Assembly (NCBI GenBank): GCA_017991835.1
Contig: JAGOPY010000002.1
Location: 1 to 64,000 of the forward strand
DNA length: 64,000 nt
Source of the DNA: Bacteroidales bacterium
Lineage (GTDB): Bacteria; Bacteroidota; Bacteroidia; Bacteroidales; JAGOPY01
Reading direction: 5' to 3'
Position 1 is the first letter of the stretch. The number at the start of each line of letters is the position of its first letter. Positions 44,388 to 54,317 of the stretch are shown in pieces. The translations under genes were made by a program, and so were the position numbers. The notes under the pieces are model-generated. The model had not been told where the DNA came from and ran no database searches. It was given only the letters and a program-made list of their open reading frames with translations.

Positions 44388-46346
44388 TCAGGTTATTATA
44401 GGAATATTGATTTCGACTTTTGTCCCGGCGGGCTCACCCGATTCATCCATCAGGTCGGTATAAACAACCTGCATATTTTTGCCGTAAATTTCATTGACCA
44501 GTTTCAGCCTGGATTCGGTAATGTTCGTGCCCAGGCTGCGATGGTTCTCGTTTTTCTGGTGGCGGATTTCCAAAGCCCGGGCCCTGCCGATGCCGTTGTC
44601 TTCCACAATGCAGCAGATATGGTCGGGCAGGAGCTGTAATTCGACGGTTAATGCTCCTTTTCCGTTTTCCTTATTCATCAGCCCATGCGTTATAGCATTT
44701 TCAACATATGGCTGGATCAGCATGGTCGGAATTTTATAGGCCAGCGTATCGATCTCTTCATCGACCCGGATCGACCACTCGAATTTCTCTTTGAACCGAA
44801 GCTCTTCCAGTTCCAGGTAAAGCCTTAACGAATCCAGTTCCTCTTTGATGGATATTTCGGTGTGCCGGCTGTTTTCCAATGTCTTACGGATCAGGGAAGC
44901 AAACTTGGTCATGTAATTATTGGAAGAGATCTTATCATTCTGGAATACATAATACTGAATCGAATTCAGCGTATTAAAGATGAAATGCGGATTCATCTGC
45001 TGCCGGAGGTTGGTCTGGTTCAGTTCGGAAATGGTGTGGTTCATGGCGTCGATACGCTGCCGGGATTTGTACCGGTAACGGTTGATCAGAAGGAAGGTGA
45101 CAGAGGTGACCAGGAAGAACCCTCCGATGAGTACCCAGGTAAACAACCGGTTGCGTTGCAGTTTTACCGAAAGCAATTCGAGTTCTTTGGCCGTCTTTTC
45201 CGCTTCATACTGGGCCCTGGCGCTGGCCAGGTTTTGCTGGTAAGTCATGGTGGCCAGGGAGTCGCCGTAAGCCGAAGCCAGGAGCTGATTTTCATAAGCC
45301 AGGCGGTAGTCGCCGATCCGGTGGTACAACACGCTGATATCCTCATAGAGCCACGACAGGTTATAAATATCCCGGTTCTTCCTGGCAAGCTCAATGCTTT
45401 TGTTATAGTTGGAGATGGCTTCGGGATACCGCTCCCAGTCACGGTATATATTTCCGATATTGCCATAGACATTTGCCAGGGCATTGCTTTTCTCCGAATG
45501 GTAAAAACCGATATTCTGCCGGTAAAGCTGAAGTGACTTCTCCAGGTTACCCATCTCATAATAGTACCATGCCATATGGTTCAGGGCTGCCCCCATCAGG
45601 ATGGAGTCTTTTATCTGCGATGCAATCGTAAAGGATTTCCAATTGGCGTCGATGGCTTCCTGAAACTCGTTCCTTCCCCGCCAGTAGGTTCCGAGTATCC
45701 GGTAAGCGTCGGACAGACGCCGTTTCTCCGTAACCGAATCGGCATAAAGCAGGTATTGATTGATCGAGTTTTGCAAGCCTTCCAGCTCTTCAAAAATATT
45801 ATATGTCACCACCTTGCCGAACCATGCGTCGGATAGCAGCATTGTGTCTTTGAGTATGACTCCCAGTTCGATGGCTTTGTTGAATTCGAAGAGCGCCGAA
45901 GGAACATTGCGCAGTGCATAATAGTGATAACCGGTACCATTGTGAATCCAGGCAATTGACGCCGTGTCTTTCTTTTCCATGGCCAGTGTCATGGCGGTCT
46001 TAAAGTTCGCCAGCGCTTTTTCATTATCCGGAATACGGCTGTATGCCCGGGCTTTGGTCAGGAAAACCATTGGATCGACCGGAAGATGGTTGGTTTCGGA
46101 AATCCCGATCAATTCATCGCAATAGTCAAGGGTTTGCCGTGCATCTTTGCTCAGTAAAATCTTTGACAGTGATTTTAATACCAGTATTCTCGCAGTATCT
46201 CCGGTTGCCATGGTATTCAGCACATTAACCAGGCTGTCGGTTTTCTTTTCAGGGTTCTTCCTGGTTTGGCCAAAACCGTCTTTCATCAATAGTAATATTA
46301 TTAATGCACTGATAATGAATCGTATATTTTTTCCAAGACGGAACAT
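44388..46346 (-). CDS. LytS-type sensor histidine kinase with TPR sensor region
   Basis: About 652 aa from the ATG at 46346. I reject the extended ATG at 46469 because a promoter lies inside the extension and the signal segment begins at 46346 (RFIISALIILLLMKDGFGQ). The periplasmic region has several TPR-like repeats (about 40-360; NEKALANFKTAMTLAMEK, ALNHMAWYYYEMGNLEKSL). One TM helix (LFTWVLIGGFFLVTSVTFLLI) precedes a His_kinase domain with NPHFIFNTLNSIQYYV and an ATP-binding domain (MLIQPYVENAITHGL, VEDNGIGR). Its partner regulator is immediately downstream. TPR sensor kinases of this build are frequent in Bacteroidota; the signal is unknown. Confidence 0.9.
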   Translation of the reverse strand: MFRLGKNIRFIISALIILLLMKDGFGQTRKNPEKKTDSLVNVLNTMATGDTARILVLKSLSKILLSKDARQTLDYCDELIGISETNHLPVDPMVFLTKARAYSRIPDNEKALANFKTAMTLAMEKKDTASIAWIHNGTGYHYYALRNVPSALFEFNKAIELGVILKDTMLLSDAWFGKVVTYNIFEELEGLQNSINQYLLYADSVTEKRRLSDAYRILGTYWRGRNEFQEAIDANWKSFTIASQIKDSILMGAALNHMAWYYYEMGNLEKSLQLYRQNIGFYHSEKSNALANVYGNIGNIYRDWERYPEAISNYNKSIELARKNRDIYNLSWLYEDISVLYHRIGDYRLAYENQLLASAYGDSLATMTYQQNLASARAQYEAEKTAKELELLSVKLQRNRLFTWVLIGGFFLVTSVTFLLINRYRYKSRQRIDAMNHTISELNQTNLRQQMNPHFIFNTLNSIQYYVFQNDKISSNNYMTKFASLIRKTLENSRHTEISIKEELDSLRLYLELEELRFKEKFEWSIRVDEEIDTLAYKIPTMLIQPYVENAITHGLMNKENGKGALTVELQLLPDHICCIVEDNGIGRARALEIRHQKNENHRSLGTNITESRLKLVNEIYGKNMQVVYTDLMDESGEPAGTKVEINIPIIT

Positions 46347-46386
46347 AATACCAGTAAGCCGGTTAATTTTTTTGGTCAAGTAAATG

Positions 46387-46420
46387 CAAAGATATGATGG
46401 AAAGTTGAAGATTCGGGCAA
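46387..46420 (-). promoter_or_regulatory. Promoter of the LytS-LytTR operon
   Basis: Minus strand TTG (46420-46418), 23-nt spacer and consensus TATCTTTG (46394-46387). The start of transcription would fall near 46380, upstream of the ATG chosen for the kinase. Confidence 0.5.
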
Positions 46421-46533
46421 GAGTTTTCCGGTACCGGATGCGAACCGATGATTTGCCGGATTGGAACAACAGATTGGATAAACTGTCGGAGTTATTGGTT
46501 AATAATTAATTTTACTGCGTTAAATACCGGATT

Positions 46534-48018
46534 ATGAAAATTCTTTTGTTATTTCTTGTATTGACAGGCATGTGTGCCTGCATGGCGCCGGAACCGCCGA
46601 AAGCGGAACCTGCCGGAGATGAAAAAAATGTCGCTGATGAAGTGCGTGTGATCAATCAGGGCAATGTGGCCTATGACAATTACTTTACGGAAAAAACGAT
46701 GCGTTTTGATTATTTCCACACCGGTACGGCGGTTTCGGAGGTCTTTGCGCCCGACAGGATCGTATCCGATGGCCCCTGGCCGGGAAGTAAAACGATCCTG
46801 ATCGACCCGTTGCGACTCGGTTTATATTATTTTGAAATTACCGACAAGGAGACAGATATCCTCCTGTACTCCAGGGGCTTTGCCAGCATTTTCGGAGAAT
46901 GGCAGACGATTCCCGAAGCCGGCGAAGGGTATGGGACTTTCCATGAATCGATCCGGTTCCCCTGGCCGAAAAAGCCGGTGAATATCATCTTGAAGAAAAG
47001 GGATACCATAAATGTTTTCCGCCAGATATGGTCGACCTCCGTTGATCCCGCATCCCGAAAGGTAAACCCGGCCGACCTGGTTCATGATGAAAAAGTCGAT
47101 GTTATCCTGGATAACGGGCCAGCTCCCGTAAAATTGGATATTGTCATCCTGGGCGATGGTTATGCAATGAATGAGATGGAGAAATTCAGGATGGATTCGA
47201 AGCGAATGGCAGAAGTCTTGCTCAGCCGGGAACCATTTTTAAACCGGAGAGCCGACATCAATATCCGGGCGGTTGAGACTCCATCTCCCGTTTCCGGCGT
47301 CCTGCGGCCACACCCGGGAGTTTTCAGGCGAACGCCACTGTCGGCCCATTACGGCAGTTTTGACTCGGAGCGGTATGTCCTGGCCTATGATAACCGGACC
47401 ATCCGGGATGTGGCATCCGCTGTGCCCTACGATTTTATGGTTATTCTGGTAAACGAGAGAAATTATGGCGGCGGCGGAATCTATAATCTCTACACAACCG
47501 TTTCGGTGGATAACAAGTTTGGCGAATACATTATGGTGCATGAAATGGGGCACCATATGGGCGCACTGGCCGATGAATATTACACATCTTCCATCGCTTA
47601 TGAAATCCCCGTTGTTAAGACCGAACCGTGGGAGCCCAATATTACCGCGCTCTTTGATAAAGATAACCTGAAATGGAAAGACCTGGTTGACCCCGGCACC
47701 CCCATTCCTACTCCCTGGAATAAAGAACCGTTCGACCGTTTTGGTTACAGGATCCAGCAGGAACGCGACAGCCTGCGTGCCGCCAAAGTGCCCGAAGAAC
47801 TTATGGAAGCGCTTTTTATGCGCCAGATGAAGCAGGAAGACGAGTTCTTCGCCGCTGAGAAGTACCGTGAACAGGTCGGGGCCTTCGAGGGTGCCGGCTA
47901 CCTTGCCAAAGGACTGTACCGGCCACAAATCGATTGTATCATGTACACACGGCATATGGAATTCTGTAAAGTCTGCCGGCGAAGCCTGGAAGATGTGATA
48001 AATATGTATTCCAGGTAG
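46534..48018 (+). CDS. M64-family zinc peptidase, lipoprotein
   Basis: 494 aa. A lipoprotein-type signal ends at MCAC (KILLLFLVLTGMCAC). The catalytic zinc motif is HEMGHHMGALADEYY (His336, Glu337, His340), typical of IgA-peptidase M64. Upstream parts LDIVILGDGYAMNEMEKF and VPYDFMVILVNERNYGGGG are also M64 signatures. The beta-rich N-terminal domain (about 50-170) is often present. It should be a surface or periplasmic protease, but the substrate is unknown. The acyltransferase gene follows 5 bp later. Confidence 0.88.
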   Translation: MKILLLFLVLTGMCACMAPEPPKAEPAGDEKNVADEVRVINQGNVAYDNYFTEKTMRFDYFHTGTAVSEVFAPDRIVSDGPWPGSKTILIDPLRLGLYYFEITDKETDILLYSRGFASIFGEWQTIPEAGEGYGTFHESIRFPWPKKPVNIILKKRDTINVFRQIWSTSVDPASRKVNPADLVHDEKVDVILDNGPAPVKLDIVILGDGYAMNEMEKFRMDSKRMAEVLLSREPFLNRRADINIRAVETPSPVSGVLRPHPGVFRRTPLSAHYGSFDSERYVLAYDNRTIRDVASAVPYDFMVILVNERNYGGGGIYNLYTTVSVDNKFGEYIMVHEMGHHMGALADEYYTSSIAYEIPVVKTEPWEPNITALFDKDNLKWKDLVDPGTPIPTPWNKEPFDRFGYRIQQERDSLRAAKVPEELMEALFMRQMKQEDEFFAAEKYREQVGAFEGAGYLAKGLYRPQIDCIMYTRHMEFCKVCRRSLEDVINMYSR

Positions 48019-48023
48019 CCAGT

Positions 48024-48890
48024 ATGAAACTGACCGGATTTATTTTCTTCCGCTTGTTCTCGGGATTTATCGGGCTGTTGCCTTTTCCCGTATTGTACTC
48101 ATTCTCCTGTTTTTTATCCTTCATCTTAAAGAGGGTTATTAAATATAGGAAGAGAATAATACTTCAAAATCTCACCGGTTGCTTTCCCCGAATGGATGAA
48201 CGGGCCCTGAACGATACAATGGGGAGGTTTTACCTAAACCTGACCGATGTTATGCTGGAAGGGCTCAAAGCTTTTACAATGAGCGGACGGCAGGTACTTG
48301 CCCGGTATCGCATCCGGAATGCAGAGGTTATAAAACCTTACGTTGATGCCGGACGGAGTGTGATCTGTGTCACAGGACATTACGGGAACTGGGAATGGGG
48401 TGCCCTGTCACCACCTCTACAGACGCGTTTTCGCTTCATAGCTTTTTATAAGCCGTTGAAGTACAAAAGGTTTGACTCATACGCCAGGAATAACCGGTCG
48501 CGTTTCGGAACATATCTTGCCCCGATCCGGGAAACGACCAAGACATTTGAGGAAAACCGGGGCAATCCGTCGGTTTATCTCATGGCAGCCGACCAGAATC
48601 CGTCGAACCGGGAGATGGCTTACTGGGTAGATTTTTTGAACAGGGAAACCGCTTTTCTGCATGGCCCGGAAAAACATGCACGCATCAATAATTATCCGGT
48701 CGTATTTGCTGCTATCCGTCGCACAGCCAGAGGTTTTTATGAACTGGAATTGTCGGTTCTGGCAGATGATCCCTCTGTTTTACCGGAAGGGGAGATCACA
48801 GCCCGTTACGCCGCAAGCATGGAAAAGCTGATCCGTGAAGATCCTGCCAATTGGTTATGGTCACATAATCGATGGAAATATTCACGATGA
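48024..48890 (+). CDS. LpxL/HtrB-like lipid A acyltransferase
   Basis: 288 aa. An N-terminal hydrophobic span (LTGFIFFRLFSGFIGLLPFP) anchors it in the inner membrane. The catalytic motif is ICVTGHYGNWEWG (His-X4-Glu), followed by AFYKPLKYKRFD and MAADQNPSNREMAYWVDF, as in late acyltransferases of lipid A synthesis. It is the usual length for Bacteroidota members (280-300 aa). It runs from 5 bp after the M64 gene, and its 3' end overlaps that of the acyl-CoA synthetase gene by 9 bp. It would use acyl-ACP to finish lipid A, the T9SS cargo anchor. Confidence 0.88.
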   Translation: MKLTGFIFFRLFSGFIGLLPFPVLYSFSCFLSFILKRVIKYRKRIILQNLTGCFPRMDERALNDTMGRFYLNLTDVMLEGLKAFTMSGRQVLARYRIRNAEVIKPYVDAGRSVICVTGHYGNWEWGALSPPLQTRFRFIAFYKPLKYKRFDSYARNNRSRFGTYLAPIRETTKTFEENRGNPSVYLMAADQNPSNREMAYWVDFLNRETAFLHGPEKHARINNYPVVFAAIRRTARGFYELELSVLADDPSVLPEGEITARYAASMEKLIREDPANWLWSHNRWKYSR

Positions 48891-50669
48891 ATACATTTCT
48901 TCTATTACTGCGATGTGCTTTTCAGTGATCACTTTCCGTTTAAGCTTGAGCGTACTGGTCATTGCATTGTTCTCAATACTGAAAGGCTCGGTCAGCAAAG
49001 TGAACTTAACTACTCGTTCGTAAGGGGTCAGCTCCTGCTGCAGCTCTTCCAGTTTATCCCGGAATATTTTTTGAACGGTATCGTGGGAAACGACTTTTTG
49101 CCTGTCGTTGATGTCAATCCCCAGGTTTTCTGCAATCGTTTTCAGGTTATCGAATGATGGGACAATCAGCGCCGAAACGAATTTCCGGTTATCACCCACA
49201 GCAATTACCTGTTCGATCAGCTTTTCCTGCCCGAGCAACAGTTCCAGTTTTTGCGGAGAAACATATTTGCCAACCGAAGTCTTGAACATATCCTTCAACC
49301 GGTCGGTCATAACCAGGTCACCCTCTTTTGTCATATGACCTTTGTCTCCGGTCATATACCAGCCATCTCGCAACACCATTTCGGTTTCGGCCTTTTTCCT
49401 GTAATATCCCCGGAACACTGTAGGCCCTTTGACCATGATTTCGCCTTCTTCGGTGAATTTTATATCCAGGCCGGGCATTGCGGTTCCGCAGGTCTGAAAA
49501 CTATATTCATCCTTTTTAAAACAGGATACCGTTGCGGTAGTTTCTGTTGCCCCGTAGCCATAATTGACAAATAATCCTGCAGCATGAAAGAACCGGAGGA
49601 GATCTTCACGGATGGCTGCACCGGCACACGGCATCTGGCGCATTTTGTTTCCGAATACCTTCCGGAGTTTCTTTAGTACAAGCAGGTCGGCAAGTGTTAA
49701 TTTAAAATTCAGAACCGCCGGAATTTTTGATGAAGATTTTTTGTACTCGTTGCACCGCAGCCCCGTCGCTATAGCCCAGTTAAAAATGTTTTGCTTGATT
49801 TTGGGCCATTTTTCTTTTTCAACCTGTATCCCGTCATACGTTTTTTCGAAAAACCTTGGCACGGTGCACATGACCGTAGGATTGACCAATGGCAGAACTT
49901 TGATGACTTCCCTCGGATTTTCAAGAAAAACATTCACTGCACCGCAATGCATCAGGTAAAAGGTCCAGGTCCGTTCAAATATATGGCTTAATGGCAGGAA
50001 ACAAAGTGATACGTCCTTGCGGGTAATATCCAATCGTTTATCGTGAATAAGGAAGCACTCCATGAAATTATCATGCCCCAGCATGACACCCTTGGGCTCC
50101 CCGGTAGTGCCCGATGTATATAAAATCGTGGCCAGGTCGTAGGGCTGTGCGTTATCAAAAGCAAGCTGAAATTCATGGTTATACACCGGGCCTTCACCCA
50201 GCTGTAAGAATTGTTCCCAGTCAAGGCATCTTTTATCCGCACACACTGTCGCGCCGGGAAAATAAACAACCGTTTTAAGCGTCTTCGAATGGTCGAGCAG
50301 CCAGATCGCTTTATCCAGTTGTTCCTGGTTTCCCGCAAACATCAGTTCCATCTCCGTCTCATCAACAATATACTGCACCTGCCTGACCGAGGCCGTGCCG
50401 AAAAATGGCACCACTACACCCCTGACGGAGAGGATACCGATATCGGCAAGAGTCCATTCCAGCCGGTTATCACTGAATATTCCGATGCGGGATTGGTGCC
50501 CGAAACCCATGGAAATCAATGAGCAGGCGATCTTTTCCGAATCACTGGCAAACGATTCCCATGAATAACTTTTATACGATTCATCTTTCTTATCCATGAA
50601 CCGGAAAACTTCATCGGAACCGAACCGGGTGGCACGGTCGCGAACCATATGGGCAATGTGCTCTTTCAT
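48882..50669 (-). CDS. Long-chain acyl-CoA synthetase (AMP-forming)
   Basis: 595 aa. AMP-forming ligase motifs are LATILYTSGTTGEPKGVMLGH (P-loop A3, about 167-187), CFLPLSHIFERTWTFYLMH, FVNYGYGATETTATVSC (A5), DGWYMTGDKGHMT and DRLKDMFKTSVGKYVSPQ (A8). Closest in build to the FadD15/AcsL-like group of Bacteroidota, which activates fatty acids to acyl-CoA. The gene is complete. It is divergent from the AsmA gene and overlaps the acyltransferase end to end. Confidence 0.93.
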   Translation of the reverse strand: MKEHIAHMVRDRATRFGSDEVFRFMDKKDESYKSYSWESFASDSEKIACSLISMGFGHQSRIGIFSDNRLEWTLADIGILSVRGVVVPFFGTASVRQVQYIVDETEMELMFAGNQEQLDKAIWLLDHSKTLKTVVYFPGATVCADKRCLDWEQFLQLGEGPVYNHEFQLAFDNAQPYDLATILYTSGTTGEPKGVMLGHDNFMECFLIHDKRLDITRKDVSLCFLPLSHIFERTWTFYLMHCGAVNVFLENPREVIKVLPLVNPTVMCTVPRFFEKTYDGIQVEKEKWPKIKQNIFNWAIATGLRCNEYKKSSSKIPAVLNFKLTLADLLVLKKLRKVFGNKMRQMPCAGAAIREDLLRFFHAAGLFVNYGYGATETTATVSCFKKDEYSFQTCGTAMPGLDIKFTEEGEIMVKGPTVFRGYYRKKAETEMVLRDGWYMTGDKGHMTKEGDLVMTDRLKDMFKTSVGKYVSPQKLELLLGQEKLIEQVIAVGDNRKFVSALIVPSFDNLKTIAENLGIDINDRQKVVSHDTVQKIFRDKLEELQQELTPYERVVKFTLLTEPFSIENNAMTSTLKLKRKVITEKHIAVIEEMYSS

Positions 50670-50775
50670 TTCTTTGGGAATAAATTATTGAAAAACAGAG
50701 GCAAAAGTGAGGCAATTAATTTAATATTCAAAATTTTACATGTAAATGGTTAAAAAAACTTGTCGCATTTATGAT

Positions 50776-50783
50776 TAAATTTG
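50776..50783 (+). promoter_or_regulatory. -7 box (TAAATTTG) of the AsmA-like gene
   Basis: TAAATTTG lies 40 nt upstream of the ATG at 50824. A TTG is present but only 13 nt upstream of the box. Confidence 0.4.
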
Positions 50784-50823
50784 CTTTTTCTGTAATGGAA
50801 ATCCTTACATAATCTTAGTAAAC

Positions 50824-53664
50824 ATGAAGAAACCGGTTAAAATTATAACAGCCGTCATTCTGATCCTGGTATTGGCGATAATTCTGCTACCCGTTATCTA
50901 TAAAGGGAAAATCAAAGGAATTTTACTCGATGAGGCTGAAAAGAACCTTGACGCCCGCCTGGATATTGAAAGTGTCAATATTTCCCTTATAAAGAGCTTT
51001 CCTTCATTTACCATAGGATTGAAAGGACTGATCATCGTCGGAAAAGGGGCCTTTGAAACCGATACCCTTCTTCGGGTCGAATCGGTTACCATCACAACCG
51101 GTTTTATGGACCTGCTGAACGGAAGCCCTTACAGTATCCGGAAAATTCTGATCGACAGGGCTGATGTGCGCCTGAAAGTCCTGGCAGATGGCCGTGCCAA
51201 CTGGGATATTGCCCCCGCTTCCGAAGAGCCGGTAAAGGAGGAGCAAACCGGTACAGGCGGAAGCTTCAGGCTTTTACTGAAGGATTTGAGCATAAGCAAT
51301 TCGCGGTTTATTTATGATGATATTCAAAATCTAACATATGCCGGACTGGACGATTTTAATTTTTCCATGAACGGCGATCTGGGAGATGAAAGGACCGTAT
51401 TGGGTTTAAAGGCTGGAATTGGCTCGGCCTTAGTTCGTTACGACGGAGTGGAGTATCTGAAAAACACGAAGATCACCTGGGATGCCGGTATCGATGCCGA
51501 TTTGAAGAACAGTATTTATACTTTTGCCGATAATAAGTTGTTTATCAATGATTTTCCGTTGATCTTCAACGGTTCGGTCGGGCTGCCCGACAATGGCTAT
51601 GACCTGGACATTTCTTTCTCGACACCGTCCGGCGGATTTAAAGCGCTGCTTTCGCTGGTACCAGCCGTTTATGCCAGGGATTTTGAATCTGTAAAAACCG
51701 ATGGAACAGTCAGTTTCAATGGTTTTGTCAAAGGTGTATATTCAGAGGATGGCTACCCTGCTTTCAAAGTCGACCTCAGTGTGGGTAACGCCTGGTTCAG
51801 GTATCCCGGTCTTCCGGCGGAGGTCAACAAAATTAATATCAACGGGACTGTCGAAAACCCGGGCGGCGATCTTGACAATACGGTTATCGATATCCGCGAA
51901 CTGAGCCTTAACCTTGCCGATAATCCTGTCATGGCAAGGCTTTATCTTAAAAATCCCATGTCGGATCCTTTCATCGATATGGAGGTCAATATTGACCTGG
52001 CACTGGCTGATATCGGCAAACTCTACCCGTTGTCGCCCGGAGAACAGGTGACCGGCCAGATCATGGCTGATGTGGCCGTGAAAGGTAATCTGTCTGATTT
52101 TGAAAAGCTTAATTACACAAAGATTGAAGCATCGGGTAAACTGAATTCCTCTGGTATCAGATATTCCACTGCTTACCTGGCCCAACCGCTTCAGATCGAC
52201 AGGATCTCCCTATCAGTCACACCGGCATTCCTTGATCTGGCAGACCTTAAAATTCGTGCCGGGAACAGCGATTTCGGGCTGACCGGCAAGGTCACCGGCT
52301 ACCTGGGTTATTATCTTAAAAATGAAACGCTGGGAGGAATCTTTGTCCTGGAATCGAAACGGATAGATGCCAATGAGTTATTAACATTTGCAGGAACTGA
52401 GGAGGAGCCCTCCTCGTCGGATACGGCTACCGTTTCTGCTTTTATCGTTCCGCCTGGTCTCGATCTGACACTCAAAGTTTCAGCCGGGTCGGTTGCCTGG
52501 CTGGATTACGATATTCGCAACCTGAACGGAACAGTCAGGGTTAAAGACCAAAAGCTTTTGCTTGATGGCCTTACCATGAATGGAATGGGAGGGACACTCC
52601 GGATGGATGGAAGCTATGCCACAACCGATCCGGTCAATCCAACCATTGATTTCAGCCTGGGACTGAAAGATATAAGTATCCGCGAAACGTTTAAACAAAT
52701 CGGGATTGTCGAAAAATTTGCCCCGGTTGCCGAAAAGATTGCCGGCGATATTTCGGGAAACTTCAAGCTTTCAGGTTTGCTGGATGAAACGATGATGCCA
52801 AAGATGGAATCGCTCCTGGGAGCCGGCGATCTCACCACAACCGCCATACAGGTCAAAAATGTAAATACACTTAACCAGTTGTCGAATTCATTGAAGATGG
52901 ACCAGCTTCGTGAACTGAAGATCAATGGTGCCCGGATCATTGTGGAATTCATCAACGGCGCGATGAATGTCAAGCCATTTGACTTCAAAGCACTGGGCAT
53001 CGATATGAACCTGGGAGGCCGGACGTCGCTCGATCAGACCATTGGCTACGAATTGAAAATGAAGATTCCCAGGACAATGATGGGCGGCGAGGCAAATAAA
53101 GTGGTCGACGACTTGCTGGCGACTGCCGGACGTGCCGGAGCTGACCTGAAACCCGGCGACCAGATAAATGTCGATGCTATGATCGATGGGACGATTACCG
53201 ACCCGAAGGTAAAACTCAACCTGGCAGGGATGGGCAAGAACATGGTTGAAAACTTGAAAGAACAGGCGAAGGAGGAGGTCGAAAAGAAAGTGGAGGAGGT
53301 GAAAGACATGGCAAAAGAGGAGGCTGCGAAGATCCTGGCGGAAGCGGATAAGCAGGCTCAGGCTATTCTTGACCTCGCCTCCAGGCAATCGGAAGAGTTA
53401 CTGCGAAATGCGCAAAAACTGGCTGACGAAACAAAGAAAACTGCTAATACACAGGCCGACAATATCGTGAAAGAAGCCAAAGGGAAAGGATTTATCGCGG
53501 AAAAGGCGGCCGAAAAGTCAGCAGAAGAGGTGCGGAAACAGGGCGATAAAAAGGCTCAGGGAATTATGGACGAAGCACGGAAGCAATCTGATTCTGTATT
53601 GGCCAAAGCCAGGCAGGAAGCAGATAAGATCAAAACCGAAGCCGGCACACGAATCGGTCAGTAA
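50824..53664 (+). CDS. AsmA-family protein with long C-terminal coiled coil
   Basis: 946 aa. One N-terminal membrane span (KKPVKIITAVILILVLAIILL) precedes a typical AsmA beta-rich periplasmic region (about 30-810; FTIGLKGLIIVGKG, KILIDRADVRLKVLADGRANWD, FALVD-type repeats, INVDAMIDGTITDPKVKLNLAGM). AsmA-like proteins are linked to phospholipid transport between membranes. The last 135 or so residues are Lys/Glu/Ala-rich heptads (VEKKVEEVKDMAKEEAAKIL, ADKQAQAILDLASRQSEELL, EARKQSDSVLAKARQEADKI), a long coiled coil unusual for the family. It is divergent from the acyl-CoA synthetase. Confidence 0.87.
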   Translation: MKKPVKIITAVILILVLAIILLPVIYKGKIKGILLDEAEKNLDARLDIESVNISLIKSFPSFTIGLKGLIIVGKGAFETDTLLRVESVTITTGFMDLLNGSPYSIRKILIDRADVRLKVLADGRANWDIAPASEEPVKEEQTGTGGSFRLLLKDLSISNSRFIYDDIQNLTYAGLDDFNFSMNGDLGDERTVLGLKAGIGSALVRYDGVEYLKNTKITWDAGIDADLKNSIYTFADNKLFINDFPLIFNGSVGLPDNGYDLDISFSTPSGGFKALLSLVPAVYARDFESVKTDGTVSFNGFVKGVYSEDGYPAFKVDLSVGNAWFRYPGLPAEVNKININGTVENPGGDLDNTVIDIRELSLNLADNPVMARLYLKNPMSDPFIDMEVNIDLALADIGKLYPLSPGEQVTGQIMADVAVKGNLSDFEKLNYTKIEASGKLNSSGIRYSTAYLAQPLQIDRISLSVTPAFLDLADLKIRAGNSDFGLTGKVTGYLGYYLKNETLGGIFVLESKRIDANELLTFAGTEEEPSSSDTATVSAFIVPPGLDLTLKVSAGSVAWLDYDIRNLNGTVRVKDQKLLLDGLTMNGMGGTLRMDGSYATTDPVNPTIDFSLGLKDISIRETFKQIGIVEKFAPVAEKIAGDISGNFKLSGLLDETMMPKMESLLGAGDLTTTAIQVKNVNTLNQLSNSLKMDQLRELKINGARIIVEFINGAMNVKPFDFKALGIDMNLGGRTSLDQTIGYELKMKIPRTMMGGEANKVVDDLLATAGRAGADLKPGDQINVDAMIDGTITDPKVKLNLAGMGKNMVENLKEQAKEEVEKKVEEVKDMAKEEAAKILAEADKQAQAILDLASRQSEELLRNAQKLADETKKTANTQADNIVKEAKGKGFIAEKAAEKSAEEVRKQGDKKAQGIMDEARKQSDSVLAKARQEADKIKTEAGTRIGQ

Positions 53665-53726
53665 CTTGGTGTAATTCCTTTGAATATCAACACATATTTT
53701 GTATATTTACGCGAAAACAGAAAGCA

Positions 53727-54317
53727 ATGAAACGTATTCTGTCTTCTGCCTTACCCATCGTTTTAGCATTATCATTATTATCCTGTAAGAAAGGCGATAA
53801 TAATAATTTAAGCCATTCATATACAGGAGTATTGAGTGTTGAATATTCCAAAGGTTTTCCTGATTTCACGGCTAAGGCAAAATTGAATGTCGGACTTGAT
53901 AAATCGGGTGTCTTTACTTTTACCGGTAACGGGGATATGGATGAATTTGATGAAGAAGATATCCTTTACGAAGATGGAAAGCCGGTTACAAAAATCAGGA
54001 TGGCCGGAACGCTTGTGTTCAATGGCGCTCAGGGCGACATATCGATATCGGGCGAAGATGAATTTGCCATGATTAAAGTGAGTGCCAATTTATATGTTCA
54101 GATGATCGTTTGGGCATGGGATGATGAACTCGGATGGATTCAGATGATGGACGAACTGCATACTCAACAGGATCAATACAGCGATGGCGCAATGCAGTTT
54201 AACATTTTACATGCCAGCAGCCTGAACGGACAGGATATAAAAAGCACGCTTCCCGATATACAGGGAACCTTTACATACGGATATAATCTTACCCTTATTC
54301 CATTGCTGGATGATTAA
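53727..54317 (+). CDS. Lipoprotein of unknown function
   Basis: 196 aa. A signal MKRILSSALPIVLALSLLSC ends in a lipobox (LLSC), then beta-rich sequence with strands such as VLSVEYSKGFPDFTAKAKLNV and acidic patches (NGDMDEFDEEDILYEDG). No family is recognised. It overlaps the next gene by 8 bp, so the two are co-transcribed. A near-consensus -7 (TATATTTA) lies just upstream. Confidence 0.75.
   Translation: MKRILSSALPIVLALSLLSCKKGDNNNLSHSYTGVLSVEYSKGFPDFTAKAKLNVGLDKSGVFTFTGNGDMDEFDEEDILYEDGKPVTKIRMAGTLVFNGAQGDISISGEDEFAMIKVSANLYVQMIVWAWDDELGWIQMMDELHTQQDQYSDGAMQFNILHASSLNGQDIKSTLPDIQGTFTYGYNLTLIPLLDD

Noticed and set aside
46347-46469. Longer start for the LytS-type kinase
   Set aside because: A consensus promoter (46387-46420) lies inside it, and the hydrophobic signal segment starts at the later ATG.
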